NCBI RefSeq assembly: GCF_023700755.1
Contig: NZ_JAMKOJ010000002.1
Span: 250,329-314,328, forward strand
Reading direction: 5' to 3'
DNA length: 64,000 bases
Source: Allorhizobium sonneratiae
GTDB lineage: Bacteria; Pseudomonadota; Alphaproteobacteria; Rhizobiales; Rhizobiaceae
How positions within the stretch are numbered: position 1 is the first letter of the stretch; every line of letters begins with the position of its first letter. The position numbers and the translations under genes were made by a program. The notes under the pieces are model-generated. The model was not told the DNA's origin and did no database searches. It was given only the letters and a program-made list of their open reading frames with translations. Shown here one piece after another: positions 55,058-64,000 of this stretch.

Positions 55058-56629
55058 TCAACGCCCCTTTGCCTTGCGCTGGAGTGCCCGGCGAACCATG
55101 CCGATATCGGCCCCGCCCAGCAGGAAGGCCAGACCAAAATAGATGAGCATGGCCGCGCCAATTTCTACCGCCAGCGCCCCTGCCGCATGCAGGAAGGAGG
55201 CCGCCGGAACAAGATCGGCGGCAAAATGCCGCGACAACATCAACAGCACGCCGCCCATGGCAAGCGCTGCCGCCAGAAGCCGCAGCGACCGCGACACAAG
55301 GCGCCAGTCGGGCTGGATATGGCCGCGCCGGTAGAGTGTGACGAAAAGCTGGATGACATTGACGATGCCGGCCACGGCCTCGGCAATGGCGATGCCACGC
55401 TCGAACAGGATCGGGAAGAGCAGGATCGACAGGGCCGAATTGATCACCACCGACACCCCGGTAAAGCGCATCGGCGATTTCGTATCCTCACGCGCATAAA
55501 AGCCCGGTTGCAACGCCTTGATCAGCACGAAAAACGGCAGCCCCACCCCATACCAGGCCAGAATGGCCCCGACGAGTTTCGTATTCTCCGCAGTGAAGGC
55601 ACCGCGTTCATAGAGAACACGAATGATATCCTCCGACAGCACCCACAGACCGACGGCCGCAGGCAGGGTCAAAAACAGCACGAATTCGATCGAACGGTTC
55701 TGAATGGTCAGCGCGTCTTTTTCCTGACCGGATTTCAGCGCCCGCGACAGTTCCGGCAACAGCACGACCCCAACCGCCACGCCGACGACGCCGAGCGGCA
55801 GCTGATAGATACGATCGGCATATTGCAGGGCGGCAATGGCTCCATCCTTGCCCGAGGCAATTGCCTGGCCGATGACCAGATTGATCTGGGTGACACCGCC
55901 GGTCACTGCCGCCGGAACGGCAAGAATGAGAAGGCGCTTCACATTTTGGGTCATGCGCGGCCATTTGAAGCCAAGCCTGATCCCGGCATGGCGCACACCG
56001 ACATAGACGACAAAAAGCTGCAAGACCCCGGCGACCAGCACCGCCCAGGAGAGATACCAGGCCGTCAATGCCGGATCAGCCCCGATATGCAGCGTGTAAA
56101 ACAGCACCCCGATCATCACCAGATTGAGAAAGATCGGTGCGACGGCGGCGGCAAAGAAATGATGCAGCGAATTGAGCATGCCCGACAGCATCGCTGTCAG
56201 CGACATGGACATGAGATAGGGAAACATCACGGCGGCCAGGCGCACCGTCAGCGAAAACTTCTCCGCATCATCGGCAAAGCCCGGCGCGATGATGAAGCGC
56301 ACCAGAAGTGGCATGGCCAGTTCCATGACGATGGTGAGCCCGAGCAGCACGGTGAACAGCACACCGAACACCTCTTCGGAAAAGCGCTTGGCCCCGTCGA
56401 GACCGCCAGCCTCGATCTCCTTGGAAAACAACGGCACAAAAGCGGCGTTGAACGCGCCTTCGGCAAACAGCCGCCGGAAGAGATTGGGAAAGCGGAAGGC
56501 AGCATAAAACACATCCGCCATCGGCCCGGTGCCGAGTGCCGCCGCCATCAGGGTTTCGCGGGCAAAGCCGAACAGACGGCTGCCGAAAGTCGTGGCTCCG
56601 ACGGTGATGAATTTCTTGAACAGCGACAT
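55058..56629 (-). CDS. murJ: Lipid II flippase MurJ
   Basis: Moves lipid II across the inner membrane during peptidoglycan synthesis. The 523-residue protein has 14 predicted hydrophobic segments and the MVIN-type start MSLFKKFITVGATTFGSRLFGFARE, with the conserved Arg-rich loop PMADVFYAAFRFPNLFRRLFAEGAFNAAFVPLF. ATG 56629 has AAGAG at short distance; an in-frame GTG at 56635 is less likely. A 56-bp tandem repeat starts 15 bp upstream of the start codon. glnD is the next gene upstream, in the usual rhizobial order. Confidence 0.95.
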   Translation of the reverse strand: MSLFKKFITVGATTFGSRLFGFARETLMAAALGTGPMADVFYAAFRFPNLFRRLFAEGAFNAAFVPLFSKEIEAGGLDGAKRFSEEVFGVLFTVLLGLTIVMELAMPLLVRFIIAPGFADDAEKFSLTVRLAAVMFPYLMSMSLTAMLSGMLNSLHHFFAAAVAPIFLNLVMIGVLFYTLHIGADPALTAWYLSWAVLVAGVLQLFVVYVGVRHAGIRLGFKWPRMTQNVKRLLILAVPAAVTGGVTQINLVIGQAIASGKDGAIAALQYADRIYQLPLGVVGVAVGVVLLPELSRALKSGQEKDALTIQNRSIEFVLFLTLPAAVGLWVLSEDIIRVLYERGAFTAENTKLVGAILAWYGVGLPFFVLIKALQPGFYAREDTKSPMRFTGVSVVINSALSILLFPILFERGIAIAEAVAGIVNVIQLFVTLYRRGHIQPDWRLVSRSLRLLAAALAMGGVLLMLSRHFAADLVPAASFLHAAGALAVEIGAAMLIYFGLAFLLGGADIGMVRRALQRKAKGR

Positions 56630-56644
56630 CGGCACTCTTTGTAT

Positions 56645-56756
56645 CGTTTCTCGCCTGTACGTTATCGCTTCATTGCGAGCAATGAAACGCGACAGGCTTT
56701 CGTTTCTCGCCTGTACGTTATCGTTTCATTGCGAGCAATGAAACGCGACAGGCTTT
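56645..56756. repeat. Exact 56-bp tandem duplication before murJ
   Basis: Two 56-bp units lie head to tail (56645-56700 and 56701-56756) and differ at one position (C at 56668, T at 56724). Each unit contains the inverted repeat TTCATTGC-GA-GCAATGAA; in the second copy its perfect arms extend to CGTTTCATTGC / GCAATGAAACG. It lies between murJ and glnD, just ahead of murJ. Confidence 0.92.
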
Positions 56757-56859
56757 GGCAAAACAGTCGATGCGCCTGATTGGAATGAATTGACGGCAAG
56801 ATCAAGATGTCTCGATGGACGCCATCGCAAATGCCATCGGCGATGTCAGATATTCCCCC

Positions 56860-59694
56860 TCAAGCCTTTGTCCGTTTCGCCGATACCGGCTTTGCCGCTG
56901 CAAGCGTCGGCGCGACGATCCCCGAAGGCATTTTATCACGCAATTCATCCGGCTGTTCGCTCATCACCGCTTTCAGCCGCGCGGCAATCGAGGCCTGACG
57001 GTTTTCATTGGTGATCTTCTGGCCAACGAGATCGGTGACATAGAAGGTGTCGATCACCTTTTCGCCGAAGGTGGTGATGCGGGCGGAATGAATGTCGAGC
57101 GACAGATCGGAGAGAACCGAGGTGACTTCCGCCAGAAGCCCGATACGGTCCAGGCATTCGATTTCGATGACGGTAAACTTGTTCGACAGGCTGTTGGCCA
57201 GCGTCACATGCGGCACGATGTGGAACATCTTGTTCTTCTTGCGGCCCTTTGTGCGGGTGGCAATCACGTCGGGCAGGCGTTTCTTGCCGGACAGCACATC
57301 CTCGATCATTCTTGAAATGGTGTTGGCGCGGCGCATTTCATCCTCATCCACGGAGAATTCGCGGTTGATCAGAATAGTATCGAGCGCGCGCCCGTCAGAC
57401 GTGGTGAAGATCTGTGCATCGGCAATATTGGCGCCCGCCGCCGCACAGGCCCCGGCAATGATCGACAACAGCCGCGGATGGTCCGGTGACAGCACGGTGA
57501 TTTCGGTGATGGCATGGAAGGAATGGGTGCGCACCATGGTGGCGAGCGCCTTTCCGGCCTTGTCGGCATGGCGGATGAAATCGGCGTGGCGCAACTGGTC
57601 TTCCAGCGGCACCGTGAGCAGATAGGGCTGATAATGCAGCCGGGTGTAGGTTTTCTGATCCTTCTGAGACCAGTTCTTTTCTGCCAAAGCCTCGGCCAGC
57701 CGCTCGACGGCGTGCTTTGCCCGCTCCTTGCGCGGGCTTTCGGAAAAGCCGCCAGAAAGCAGAAGTTCGGTCTCATAATAAAGGGTTCGCAGCAATTGCC
57801 CCTTCCAGCCGTTCCATACGCCCGGCCCCACGGCGCGAATGTCGCAGACGGTCAGCACCAGCAACATGCGCAGCCGGTCGAGTGACTGCACCCGGTCGGC
57901 GAAATCGGTAATGGTCTTGCGGTCATGCAGGTCGCGCGTCTGGGCGACCATGGACATCAGCAGATGCTCCTCGATCAGCCAGACCACCAGTTCCGTCTGT
58001 TTTTCATTGAGGCCGAGGCGCGGGCAAAGCCGCCGCGCCACCTTGGCCCCGGCCACGGAGTGATCCTCCTGCCGCCCCTTGGCCACATCGTGCAGCAGAA
58101 CGGCAACGAACAACGCCGTGCGCTCCTCGATGCTCGCCATCAGCTTGACGGAAAGCGGATGAATATCATCATGCTTGCCCTGATCAATCTCGGCTAGCAC
58201 CGCGACCGAGCGGATCAGATGCTCATCCACCGTATAGTGGTGATACATGTTGAACTGCATCATCGAGACGATCTTGCCGAAATCGGGAATGAAGCGGCCA
58301 AGCACGCCCGCCTCGTTCATGCGGGTCAGCATCAGCGCTGGATCTCGCCGTGAGGTCAGGATCGACAGGAACTGGCGGTTTGCCTCCTCATCCTCGCGGA
58401 AATCAGCATTGATCAGCGGCAAGGACCGCGTCACCGCCTTCAGCGCATCAGGGTGAAATTCCAGCGCATGCAGATCGGCCACATGGAAAAGCCGCATGAT
58501 GTTGATCGGATCGCGGTTGAACACATCGGGCTCGGCCAGCGCAATGCGGCCCTTGTCCTCGATGAATTGCGGTGCGCCGGGAATACGGCGCGGGCGGCGG
58601 GCGAAACGTCCGATCGCCGCCGTGATCCCCGGCGCAGCCTTGGCCTGTTTTTCCTCCAGACTCGCACAGATGATCCGGGTCAGATCACCGACATTCTTGG
58701 CAACGAGGAAATAATGCTTCATGAAACGTTCGACGGCGGAAAGGCCCGGCCGCGAATTATAGCCGAGATGATGAGCAATTTCCGGCTGCAGGTCGAAGGA
58801 CAGCCGCTCTTCCGGCTTGCCGGTGACGAAATGCATGTGGCAGCGCACCGACCAGAGAAAATCCTCCGCCTTTTCGAACATGCGCCATTCCTGCCGCGAC
58901 AGCACGCCAAGACGCACCAGATCGGCGGGATCGGAAATGCGGTAATAATATTTGGCAATCCAGAACAGGGTGTGCAGGTCGCGCAGCCCGCCCTTGCCTT
59001 CCTTGACATTGGGTTCGACCAGATAGCGCGTATCGCCTGCCTTCCGGTGGCGTTCGTCACGCTCGGCAAGCTTGGCGGCAATGAATTCCTGGGCAGTCTT
59101 TTCCACCACCTCCGCATTGAAGCGCGTCTGCAATTCATCGACGAGGCTGCGTTCGCCGCAGATGAAGCGCGTTTCAAGAATGGCGGTGCGCACCGTCATG
59201 TCGGTGAGCGACATGGTGATGGATTCGTTCAGTGTGCGGGTGGCATGGCCGACCTTGAAGCCGAGATCCCAGAGGATATAGAGGAGGAACTCGACCGCCT
59301 TGCGCGCATCCGTGCTCGCCTTGACCGAAAGAAGAAAGAGAAGATCGATATCCGAGCCCGGCGCCAGCGTGCTTCGGCCATAACCGCCAACCGCCGCCAC
59401 GGCGAATTCCTGACGCGTTGCCGGATAAAGCCCCTCGACCACCATGTCATGCACCAGGGTGATCAGCCAGTCCTGTACATGGGAAATCAGCCCGGCGCAT
59501 GTGAGGCCGCTGCCTTTCTCGATCAGCAGCTTGTGGGCGCATTCCCGGCCATCGGCGCTTGCTTTTTTCAACAGCGGCAAAAGGGCAGACCGCTTGTCGA
59601 GCGCGGTTCCCTTGCTCCGCATCACGGCCATGCACTGGTCTTCCAGCCCCTTCAGCTCAGGTATCGCGGTGAAAAGACTGTCGTGATTGCCCAT
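56860..59694 (-). CDS. glnD: Bifunctional uridylyltransferase/uridylyl-removing enzyme (PII)
   Basis: GlnD senses glutamine and adds or removes UMP on PII proteins, setting nitrogen control. The 944-residue protein has the nucleotidyltransferase motif [20 protein letters not shown] (about residues 95-115), a nucleotidyl-associated domain, an HD domain with LLHDVAKGR (about 505) and two C-terminal ACT domains (about 735-810 and 845-915; [40 protein letters not shown]). Length is normal. ATG 59694 gives the likely start; an open frame continues to 59742. mutS lies upstream on the same strand. Confidence 0.95.
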   Translation of the reverse strand: MGNHDSLFTAIPELKGLEDQCMAVMRSKGTALDKRSALLPLLKKASADGRECAHKLLIEKGSGLTCAGLISHVQDWLITLVHDMVVEGLYPATRQEFAVAAVGGYGRSTLAPGSDIDLLFLLSVKASTDARKAVEFLLYILWDLGFKVGHATRTLNESITMSLTDMTVRTAILETRFICGERSLVDELQTRFNAEVVEKTAQEFIAAKLAERDERHRKAGDTRYLVEPNVKEGKGGLRDLHTLFWIAKYYYRISDPADLVRLGVLSRQEWRMFEKAEDFLWSVRCHMHFVTGKPEERLSFDLQPEIAHHLGYNSRPGLSAVERFMKHYFLVAKNVGDLTRIICASLEEKQAKAAPGITAAIGRFARRPRRIPGAPQFIEDKGRIALAEPDVFNRDPINIMRLFHVADLHALEFHPDALKAVTRSLPLINADFREDEEANRQFLSILTSRRDPALMLTRMNEAGVLGRFIPDFGKIVSMMQFNMYHHYTVDEHLIRSVAVLAEIDQGKHDDIHPLSVKLMASIEERTALFVAVLLHDVAKGRQEDHSVAGAKVARRLCPRLGLNEKQTELVVWLIEEHLLMSMVAQTRDLHDRKTITDFADRVQSLDRLRMLLVLTVCDIRAVGPGVWNGWKGQLLRTLYYETELLLSGGFSESPRKERAKHAVERLAEALAEKNWSQKDQKTYTRLHYQPYLLTVPLEDQLRHADFIRHADKAGKALATMVRTHSFHAITEITVLSPDHPRLLSIIAGACAAAGANIADAQIFTTSDGRALDTILINREFSVDEDEMRRANTISRMIEDVLSGKKRLPDVIATRTKGRKKNKMFHIVPHVTLANSLSNKFTVIEIECLDRIGLLAEVTSVLSDLSLDIHSARITTFGEKVIDTFYVTDLVGQKITNENRQASIAARLKAVMSEQPDELRDKMPSGIVAPTLAAAKPVSAKRTKA

Positions 59695-59775
59695 GATGTG
59701 CCGATCTCTTGCGTAATGAAAGACGTAACCTGAGCGACCCAAGGGCCAAGCCCGCGCCCGCTCTCTTTTACCGGA

Positions 59776-62505
59776 TCAACCCTTGCCAAGCCGTTTCTTC
59801 AGATCATAAAGCGCATCCAGCGCCTGCTTCGGTGTCATGTCATCGATATCGAGCCCGCGCAAGGCCTCCTCCACGGCCGAGGCCGCCGCAGATGCAACCG
59901 GCTCGCGGCGTTGCGAAGCCTGAAACAGCGGCAGATCGTCGATCAACTGCGTCGCCGGGTTCTTGCGGTCGGCATCTTCCAGCATGGTCAGCACATCGCG
60001 TGCGCGCGCCACCACGGCAGGCGGCAGACCGGCAAGACGGGCCACCTGAATGCCATAGGAGCGGTCGGCAGCACCGGGGCCAACCTCATGCAGAAAGACC
60101 ACCTCGCCTTGCCATTCCTTGACCCGCATCGTCACATTGGCCAGCCGCGCCAGCTTTTCCGACAGCGCCGTCAGCTCATGAAAATGGGTGGCAAACAGCG
60201 CCCGGCATCGATTGACCTCATGCAGGTGCTCAACAGTTGCCCAGGCAATCGACAGACCGTCGAAGGTGGCGGTGCCGCGGCCGATTTCATCGAGAATGAC
60301 CAGCGAGCGGTCGCTGGCCTGATTGAGAATGGCTGCCGTCTCGACCATTTCGACCATGAAGGTCGAGCGGCCGCGCGCCAGATCGTCAGAGGCGCCGACG
60401 CGGGAAAACAGCCGGTCGACCACGCCGATATGCGCCGAACCGGCAGGTACGAAAGACCCCATCTGCGCCATGATGGCAATCAGCGCATTCTGCCGGAGAA
60501 AAGTGGATTTACCGCCCATATTCGGGCCGGTCAGCATCCAGATCGCACCGTGACCGCCGGGGGAGCTTGGCGAAAGCGAGCAGTCATTGGCGATGAACGG
60601 GCTTTCAGCCTGCCGCCTGAGCGCCTGCTCGACCACCGGGTGGCGTCCGGCGACGATGGAAAACATCCGGCTGTCATCGACAAGCGGGCGGCAATAACCC
60701 TGCTCTTCTGCCAGAACCGCAAGGCCGGAGGCAACATCGATAACGGCAAGCGCCCGGGCCGCCTTCTTGATCGCCTCGGCCTCGGCGACGACGGCAAGAC
60801 GCATGCGCTCGAAAGCGGCAAGCTCGATCGTCAGCGCCTCACCGGCGGCATTGGCAATGCGGCTTTCCAGATCGGCCAGTTCCGTCGTGGTGAAGCGCAT
60901 GGCATTGGCCATGGACTGGCGGTGAATGAAACGCGCCTTCGCCTCACCCTCCGTCAGCGGACCGGCATTGCTGGCCGTCACCTCAATGAAATAGCCCAGC
61001 ACATTGTTGTGCTTGATCTTCAGCGATTTGACCCCGGTTTCCTCGGCATATTGCAATTGCAATCCGGCAATCACCCGCCGCGACTGGTCGCGCAGCGCCC
61101 GTGCTTCATCCAGCCCGTCATCTGCGCCCTCACGCAGAAAACCGCCATCGCGCTTCAACAACGGCAGCTCATCGGCCAGCATCGAGGAAAGCAGATGGTC
61201 GAGCGCGGGCGGCAAGCATTCGAGATCGGTAAAGGCGCGGTGCAGTTCATCTGGCAGCACCGCCCCGCGCAAAAGACCTGCAACCTCCGCCGAGACGGAA
61301 AGCCCCTGACGGATCGCGGCCAGATCGCGCGGGCCTGCCCGGTCGAGCGCCAGCCGCGACAAGGCCCGCGGCATGTCAGGGGCACGTTTGAGCAGGCTGC
61401 GCAGGTTTTCATTGAGAAAGCTGTCGGACAACAGCCAGGCCAGAGCATCCTGCCGCTCGGCAATCGGGCCGGGCTCGGTCAAGGGCGACATCAGCCGCTC
61501 GAACAAAAGCCTTGCGCCACCGCCTGTCACCGTGCGGTCCATGGCTTTCAGCAGCGAACCGTCGCGCTGGCCCGACAGCGTCCTGACCAGCTCCAGATTG
61601 GCCCGTGTCGCTGCATCGATGAAGAGTGTCGAGGATGTGGCCTGACGCTCGGGCAGGCTCAAGGGCGGACGCTCGGACACCTGCGTCTTTTCAACATAGG
61701 CGACGGCGGCGGAGGCCGCCGCCAGCTCGGCCCGCGAGAAATTGCCGAAGCCTTCAAGCGTCTTTACGGAGAAATAGCGCGTCAGGCGGCCTTCCGCCGA
61801 GGCGCTGTCGAACAGCACCGCAGGCTGCGGTGCCACCAGCCGACCCAGAATGTCGAAGACCGGCTTCAACTCCCCATCCTGCATCAGCGTATCGGCCACA
61901 ATGACCTCACGCGGATCGATGCGGAAAATATCGGCCAGAACCCGTGTCGCATTGCTTTCGGCCACGCGAAAGACGCCGGTGGAGATATCGATCCAGGCAA
62001 GACCAAGATCCTGATCGCCGCCACGCACACGCGCGAGCGCCAGGAGATAGTTGGAATCGGCGGGCGACAAAAGCTTTTCTTCCGTCAGCGTGCCGGGGGT
62101 GACCAGACGCACGACATCGCGGCGAACGACGGATTTCGAGCCACGCTTCTTCGCCTCCGCCGGGTCTTCCATCTGTTCGCATACGGCGACACGGAAACCG
62201 AGGGCAATCAGCTTTTCCAGATAATCGTCCGCGGCATGGACCGGCACGCCGCACATGGGAATATCCTGACCCAGATGCTGGCCGCGCTTGGTGAGCGTGA
62301 TGCCGAGTGCGCGCGAGGCCTCCACCGCATCCTCGAAGAACAGTTCGTAGAAATCCCCCATGCGATAAAACAGCAGCACACCGGGATTGCTGGCCTTGAT
62401 TTCGATATATTGCTCCATCATCGGCGTTGCCGCGGCGCGGCTTTCCTCCGAGGCAAGCGAGGCGGTGCTGAGGACGTGCTGTCCGAAGGCTTGGAATTCT
62501 GTCAC
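59776..62505 (-). CDS. mutS: DNA mismatch repair protein MutS
   Basis: Recognises mispairs and starts mismatch repair. The 909-residue protein has the mismatch-binding N-terminal domain with [17 protein letters not shown] (Phe-x-Glu motif within 45 residues of the start), the connector, core and clamp domains, and the ATPase with [17 protein letters not shown] (Walker A), [16 protein letters not shown] (Walker B) and ATHFHELT. No ATG lies before the conserved N-terminal sequence, so the GTG at 62505 is used as start. It is followed by glnD (81 bp) as in other rhizobia. Confidence 0.96.
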   Translation of the reverse strand: MTEFQAFGQHVLSTASLASEESRAAATPMMEQYIEIKASNPGVLLFYRMGDFYELFFEDAVEASRALGITLTKRGQHLGQDIPMCGVPVHAADDYLEKLIALGFRVAVCEQMEDPAEAKKRGSKSVVRRDVVRLVTPGTLTEEKLLSPADSNYLLALARVRGGDQDLGLAWIDISTGVFRVAESNATRVLADIFRIDPREVIVADTLMQDGELKPVFDILGRLVAPQPAVLFDSASAEGRLTRYFSVKTLEGFGNFSRAELAAASAAVAYVEKTQVSERPPLSLPERQATSSTLFIDAATRANLELVRTLSGQRDGSLLKAMDRTVTGGGARLLFERLMSPLTEPGPIAERQDALAWLLSDSFLNENLRSLLKRAPDMPRALSRLALDRAGPRDLAAIRQGLSVSAEVAGLLRGAVLPDELHRAFTDLECLPPALDHLLSSMLADELPLLKRDGGFLREGADDGLDEARALRDQSRRVIAGLQLQYAEETGVKSLKIKHNNVLGYFIEVTASNAGPLTEGEAKARFIHRQSMANAMRFTTTELADLESRIANAAGEALTIELAAFERMRLAVVAEAEAIKKAARALAVIDVASGLAVLAEEQGYCRPLVDDSRMFSIVAGRHPVVEQALRRQAESPFIANDCSLSPSSPGGHGAIWMLTGPNMGGKSTFLRQNALIAIMAQMGSFVPAGSAHIGVVDRLFSRVGASDDLARGRSTFMVEMVETAAILNQASDRSLVILDEIGRGTATFDGLSIAWATVEHLHEVNRCRALFATHFHELTALSEKLARLANVTMRVKEWQGEVVFLHEVGPGAADRSYGIQVARLAGLPPAVVARARDVLTMLEDADRKNPATQLIDDLPLFQASQRREPVASAAASAVEEALRGLDIDDMTPKQALDALYDLKKRLGKG

Positions 62506-62686
62506 GATGGCCGGATAATCGTTGAAAACGGGATTTTCTGAAGACTAACGGTCTTTGCCCACCCGTTGCAACACAGCCGCGCCGTTCCTGCCCGGCTGCC
62601 CACAGGAAGCTTCACTCAGGCAAGAAAGAATACAGCTTTCGCACGCCGCACCATGTATTTGATAAAATGCGCACTGCAGGCGAATG

Positions 62687-63556
62687 TCAGGCCGTCGCCG
62701 GAGATCCGTAATAATTCAGATACCGTTCCGAAATCCGCGCAACCGGCAGAACGATCAGCACATCGGTGGTGTTGAAGGCCTGATCGATGACAGCGCCCTT
62801 GCCGATCATCGCACCCAGACGCAGATACCCCTTGACCAGTGGCGGCATGGCGGCAAGCGCCCGACGGGCATTGACGCTGTCAGGCGGCAGGATATCCATC
62901 GACTGGTAAATTTCCGGACGGGCCTCGACCATCCATTCCTCATCCACACACGCCGTCTGAGCGAGAAATGAGAGTGCAAGTGCATGGTCCTGCGGCTGAA
63001 CGCCGGGAAAGGATGCACAGCCGAACATGACATCGATATTGTGCCTGACCGAATAATTCCAGTTGCCCTGCCACAACAGCTCGATCGTGCGCTTGGTGCG
63101 ATAATCCGGCAGCACGCAGGAGCGACCAAGTTCCATGAACCGCTTGCCTGCATGACGGTTGATGAGCGGCTCGATGGCAAATTCCGAGGCGGAATAAAAT
63201 CCGCCATTCGCGATCGCCACCTCATGACGCAAGAGCCGGTAGGTGCCGACGACCTGATCTTCCGGATCGCCTTCGATGGCGTGATCGATCACCAGAAGAT
63301 GGTCGCAGATATCATCGAAGGCATCGATGTCGCGCTTCAGCCGCATGGCTTCTGGTGGCAGCACCGCCCCCATTTCCTCGACGAAAACCCGGTAGCGCAA
63401 AGCCTGGGCGGCATCGATCTCACGCCCATTGCGCGCCAGCCTCGTTTCCAGCGTTCCGATCGAGCCGAAAACATCGGCAGCCCGTTCATCCAGCCCCGAG
63501 GTTGGTGAGCCCTGCGCCTTGACGCCCGTTGCCTGTTCGAGAAGGTCAATGCTCAT
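62687..63556 (-). CDS. olsB: L-ornithine N-alpha-acyltransferase (ornithine lipid synthesis)
   Basis: Transfers a 3-hydroxyacyl chain from acyl carrier protein to ornithine, the first step of phosphorus-free ornithine lipid. The 289-residue GNAT-like protein has the OlsB family sequence ARNGREIDAAQALRYRVF, FVEEMGAVLPPEAMRLKRDID, DDICDHLLVID, ELGRSCVLPDYRTKRTIELLW and YLRLGAMIGKGAVIDQAFNTTDVLI. ATG 63556 is preferred over the GTG at 63565, as GGGTGA lies about six bases upstream. A Pho-box-like site lies 48 bp upstream, which fits PhoB control as known in Sinorhizobium meliloti. Confidence 0.92.
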   Translation of the reverse strand: MSIDLLEQATGVKAQGSPTSGLDERAADVFGSIGTLETRLARNGREIDAAQALRYRVFVEEMGAVLPPEAMRLKRDIDAFDDICDHLLVIDHAIEGDPEDQVVGTYRLLRHEVAIANGGFYSASEFAIEPLINRHAGKRFMELGRSCVLPDYRTKRTIELLWQGNWNYSVRHNIDVMFGCASFPGVQPQDHALALSFLAQTACVDEEWMVEARPEIYQSMDILPPDSVNARRALAAMPPLVKGYLRLGAMIGKGAVIDQAFNTTDVLIVLPVARISERYLNYYGSPATA

Positions 63557-63603
63557 ATGGGTCACCCGATCCTGTCATGGTCATAGGTGTTAAACACGGA
63601 TAT

Positions 63604-63621
63604 ACGACAATATTTTGACAC
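63604..63621 (-). promoter_or_regulatory. Pho-box-like site of olsB
   Basis: On the minus strand GTGTCAA-AATA-TTGTCGT: two TGTC cores exactly 11 bp apart, each unit five of seven matches to CTGTCAT, with the A/T-rich spacer expected of PhoB boxes. It lies 48 bp before the olsB start. Confidence 0.6.
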
Positions 63622-63693
63622 ATTACGATCAACGGCAAAACCCGTTTAAACAAAGGATACTGAAGAGCTGCCGCAGCCAAAATTGTCCTTTGC

Positions 63694-63734
63694 TGCATGA
63701 TTCCTTAAATCGATCCCGGTTTGAGGAATGATGC
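63694..63734 (+). repeat. Half copy of the composite palindromic repeat
   Basis: TGCATGATTCCTTAAATCG ... GGTTTGAGGAATGATGC matches the first palindrome of the element at 45526-45630 but lacks the second hairpin (TTACAGCG type). Confidence 0.7.
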
Positions 63735-63901
63735 GATAGCTGCATATTCCACATTCTTACTCTTCAAGCCGCAGCAGTTCAAGGACTCTGCAAATTCTCA
63801 TGGCCCTTCGAAACCATACCGGAAAACAGGAGCATCATCCAGACACTTTGACGACGCTCACTGCAATGTTGATAGAGAACTGTCTGCATAAAAGGCAGCG
63901 A

Positions 63902-64000
63902 TCAGCCAAAACGCTGACCACCAGCCCCCGCCATCAGCGCCTCGACCTCATTGATCAAACGGTCTGGATTGACCGGTTTCTGCAGGACGAGATCCGCACC
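63902..64000 (-). CDS. C-terminal end of a receiver-domain protein (partial)
   Basis: Thirty-two codons before a stop are visible at the window edge. They encode the last strand and helix of a receiver domain: LVLQKPVNPDRLINEVEALM with the conserved Lys-Pro, followed by a short Gly-rich tail. In related chromosomes the gene next to olsB is a hybrid sensor kinase, so this is probably its C-terminal receiver; a lone response regulator is also possible. The rest lies beyond the window. Confidence 0.75.
   Translation of the reverse strand, partial: GADLVLQKPVNPDRLINEVEALMAGAGGQRFG

Larger units (their letters stand above)
63566..63901. other. Intergenic region upstream of olsB
   Basis: The 336-bp gap holds the Pho-box-like site (63604-63621) and a half copy of the composite palindromic repeat (63694-63734). 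No gene is seen. Confidence 0.5.

Noticed and set aside
54986..56779. A 597-codon open frame on the plus strand
   Set aside because: Antisense to murJ and running through the 56-bp tandem repeat; composition is rich in Arg, Gln and His with no membrane segments or known motifs.
59911..62541. An 876-codon open frame on the plus strand
   Set aside because: Antisense to mutS, whose motifs are complete. The frame is a by-product of codon bias.

Overview
The window is a chromosomal segment of an alphaproteobacterium of the family Rhizobiaceae (Rhizobium/Agrobacterium/Allorhizobium/Sinorhizobium group). I infer this from high GC, a GcrA-type cell-cycle regulator with CcrM (GANTC) sites, a Mur-type Fur protein, OlsA/OlsB ornithine-lipid genes, and gene neighbourhoods I recall from rhizobial chromosomes (hslO-argF-argD-gcrA-phoB-phoU-phoR; metK-HTH-lnt-corC-ybeY-phoH-miaB-olsA-mur-rimI-tsaB; glnD-mutS-olsB). 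Gene density is high. I see no insertion sequence, prophage, integrase or CRISPR array.

Layout. 0.1-6.3 kb: an unknown gene, a Crp/Fnr regulator, and a tightly packed four-gene signalling cassette (receiver protein, secreted molybdopterin-fold protein, hybrid histidine kinase with Hpt, HD-GYP response regulator). 6.4-9.6 kb: pyrC and pyrE, separated by a diguanylate cyclase gene. 9.6-15 kb: glycerate 2-kinase, a DsbA-like protein, a lone receiver, ugd and galE. 15-19 kb: fadD and pgi. 19.4-23.2 kb: an ABC importer without a binding protein, plus an SDR oxidoreductase. 23-28 kb: a sugar kinase, hslO, argF and argD. 28.4-35.3 kb: gcrA, phoB, phoU, phoR, an unknown membrane protein, nitronate monooxygenase and tRNA-Thr(CGU). 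35.6-41 kb: a chemoreceptor, an EF-hand protein, a HAD phosphatase, a nucleoside hydrolase and a DUF1150 protein. 41-56.6 kb: mainly RNA-, envelope- and regulation-related housekeeping genes on the minus strand. 56.9-64 kb: glnD, mutS, olsB and the end of a receiver-domain protein.

Several genes form functional sets. PhoR-PhoB-PhoU control phosphate starvation, and olsB carries a candidate Pho box, which fits ornithine lipid replacing phospholipid. The pstSCAB transporter genes, which I recall lying between phoR and phoU in related rhizobia, are absent here; a Pho-box-like site remains just after phoR. HD-GYP and GGDEF proteins in the first 9 kb point to local c-di-GMP signalling. fadD and the nitronate monooxygenase gene share a nearly identical 22-bp operator.

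The most interesting non-coding structures are a cluster of GANTC methylation sites with a CtrA-like site ahead of gcrA, a composite palindromic repeat of about 105 bp present twice (and once as a half copy), an exact 56-bp tandem duplication before murJ, and an AT-rich island that changes the codon use of the end of lnt. Gene identities rest on recognised motifs and family knowledge. No database search was run.
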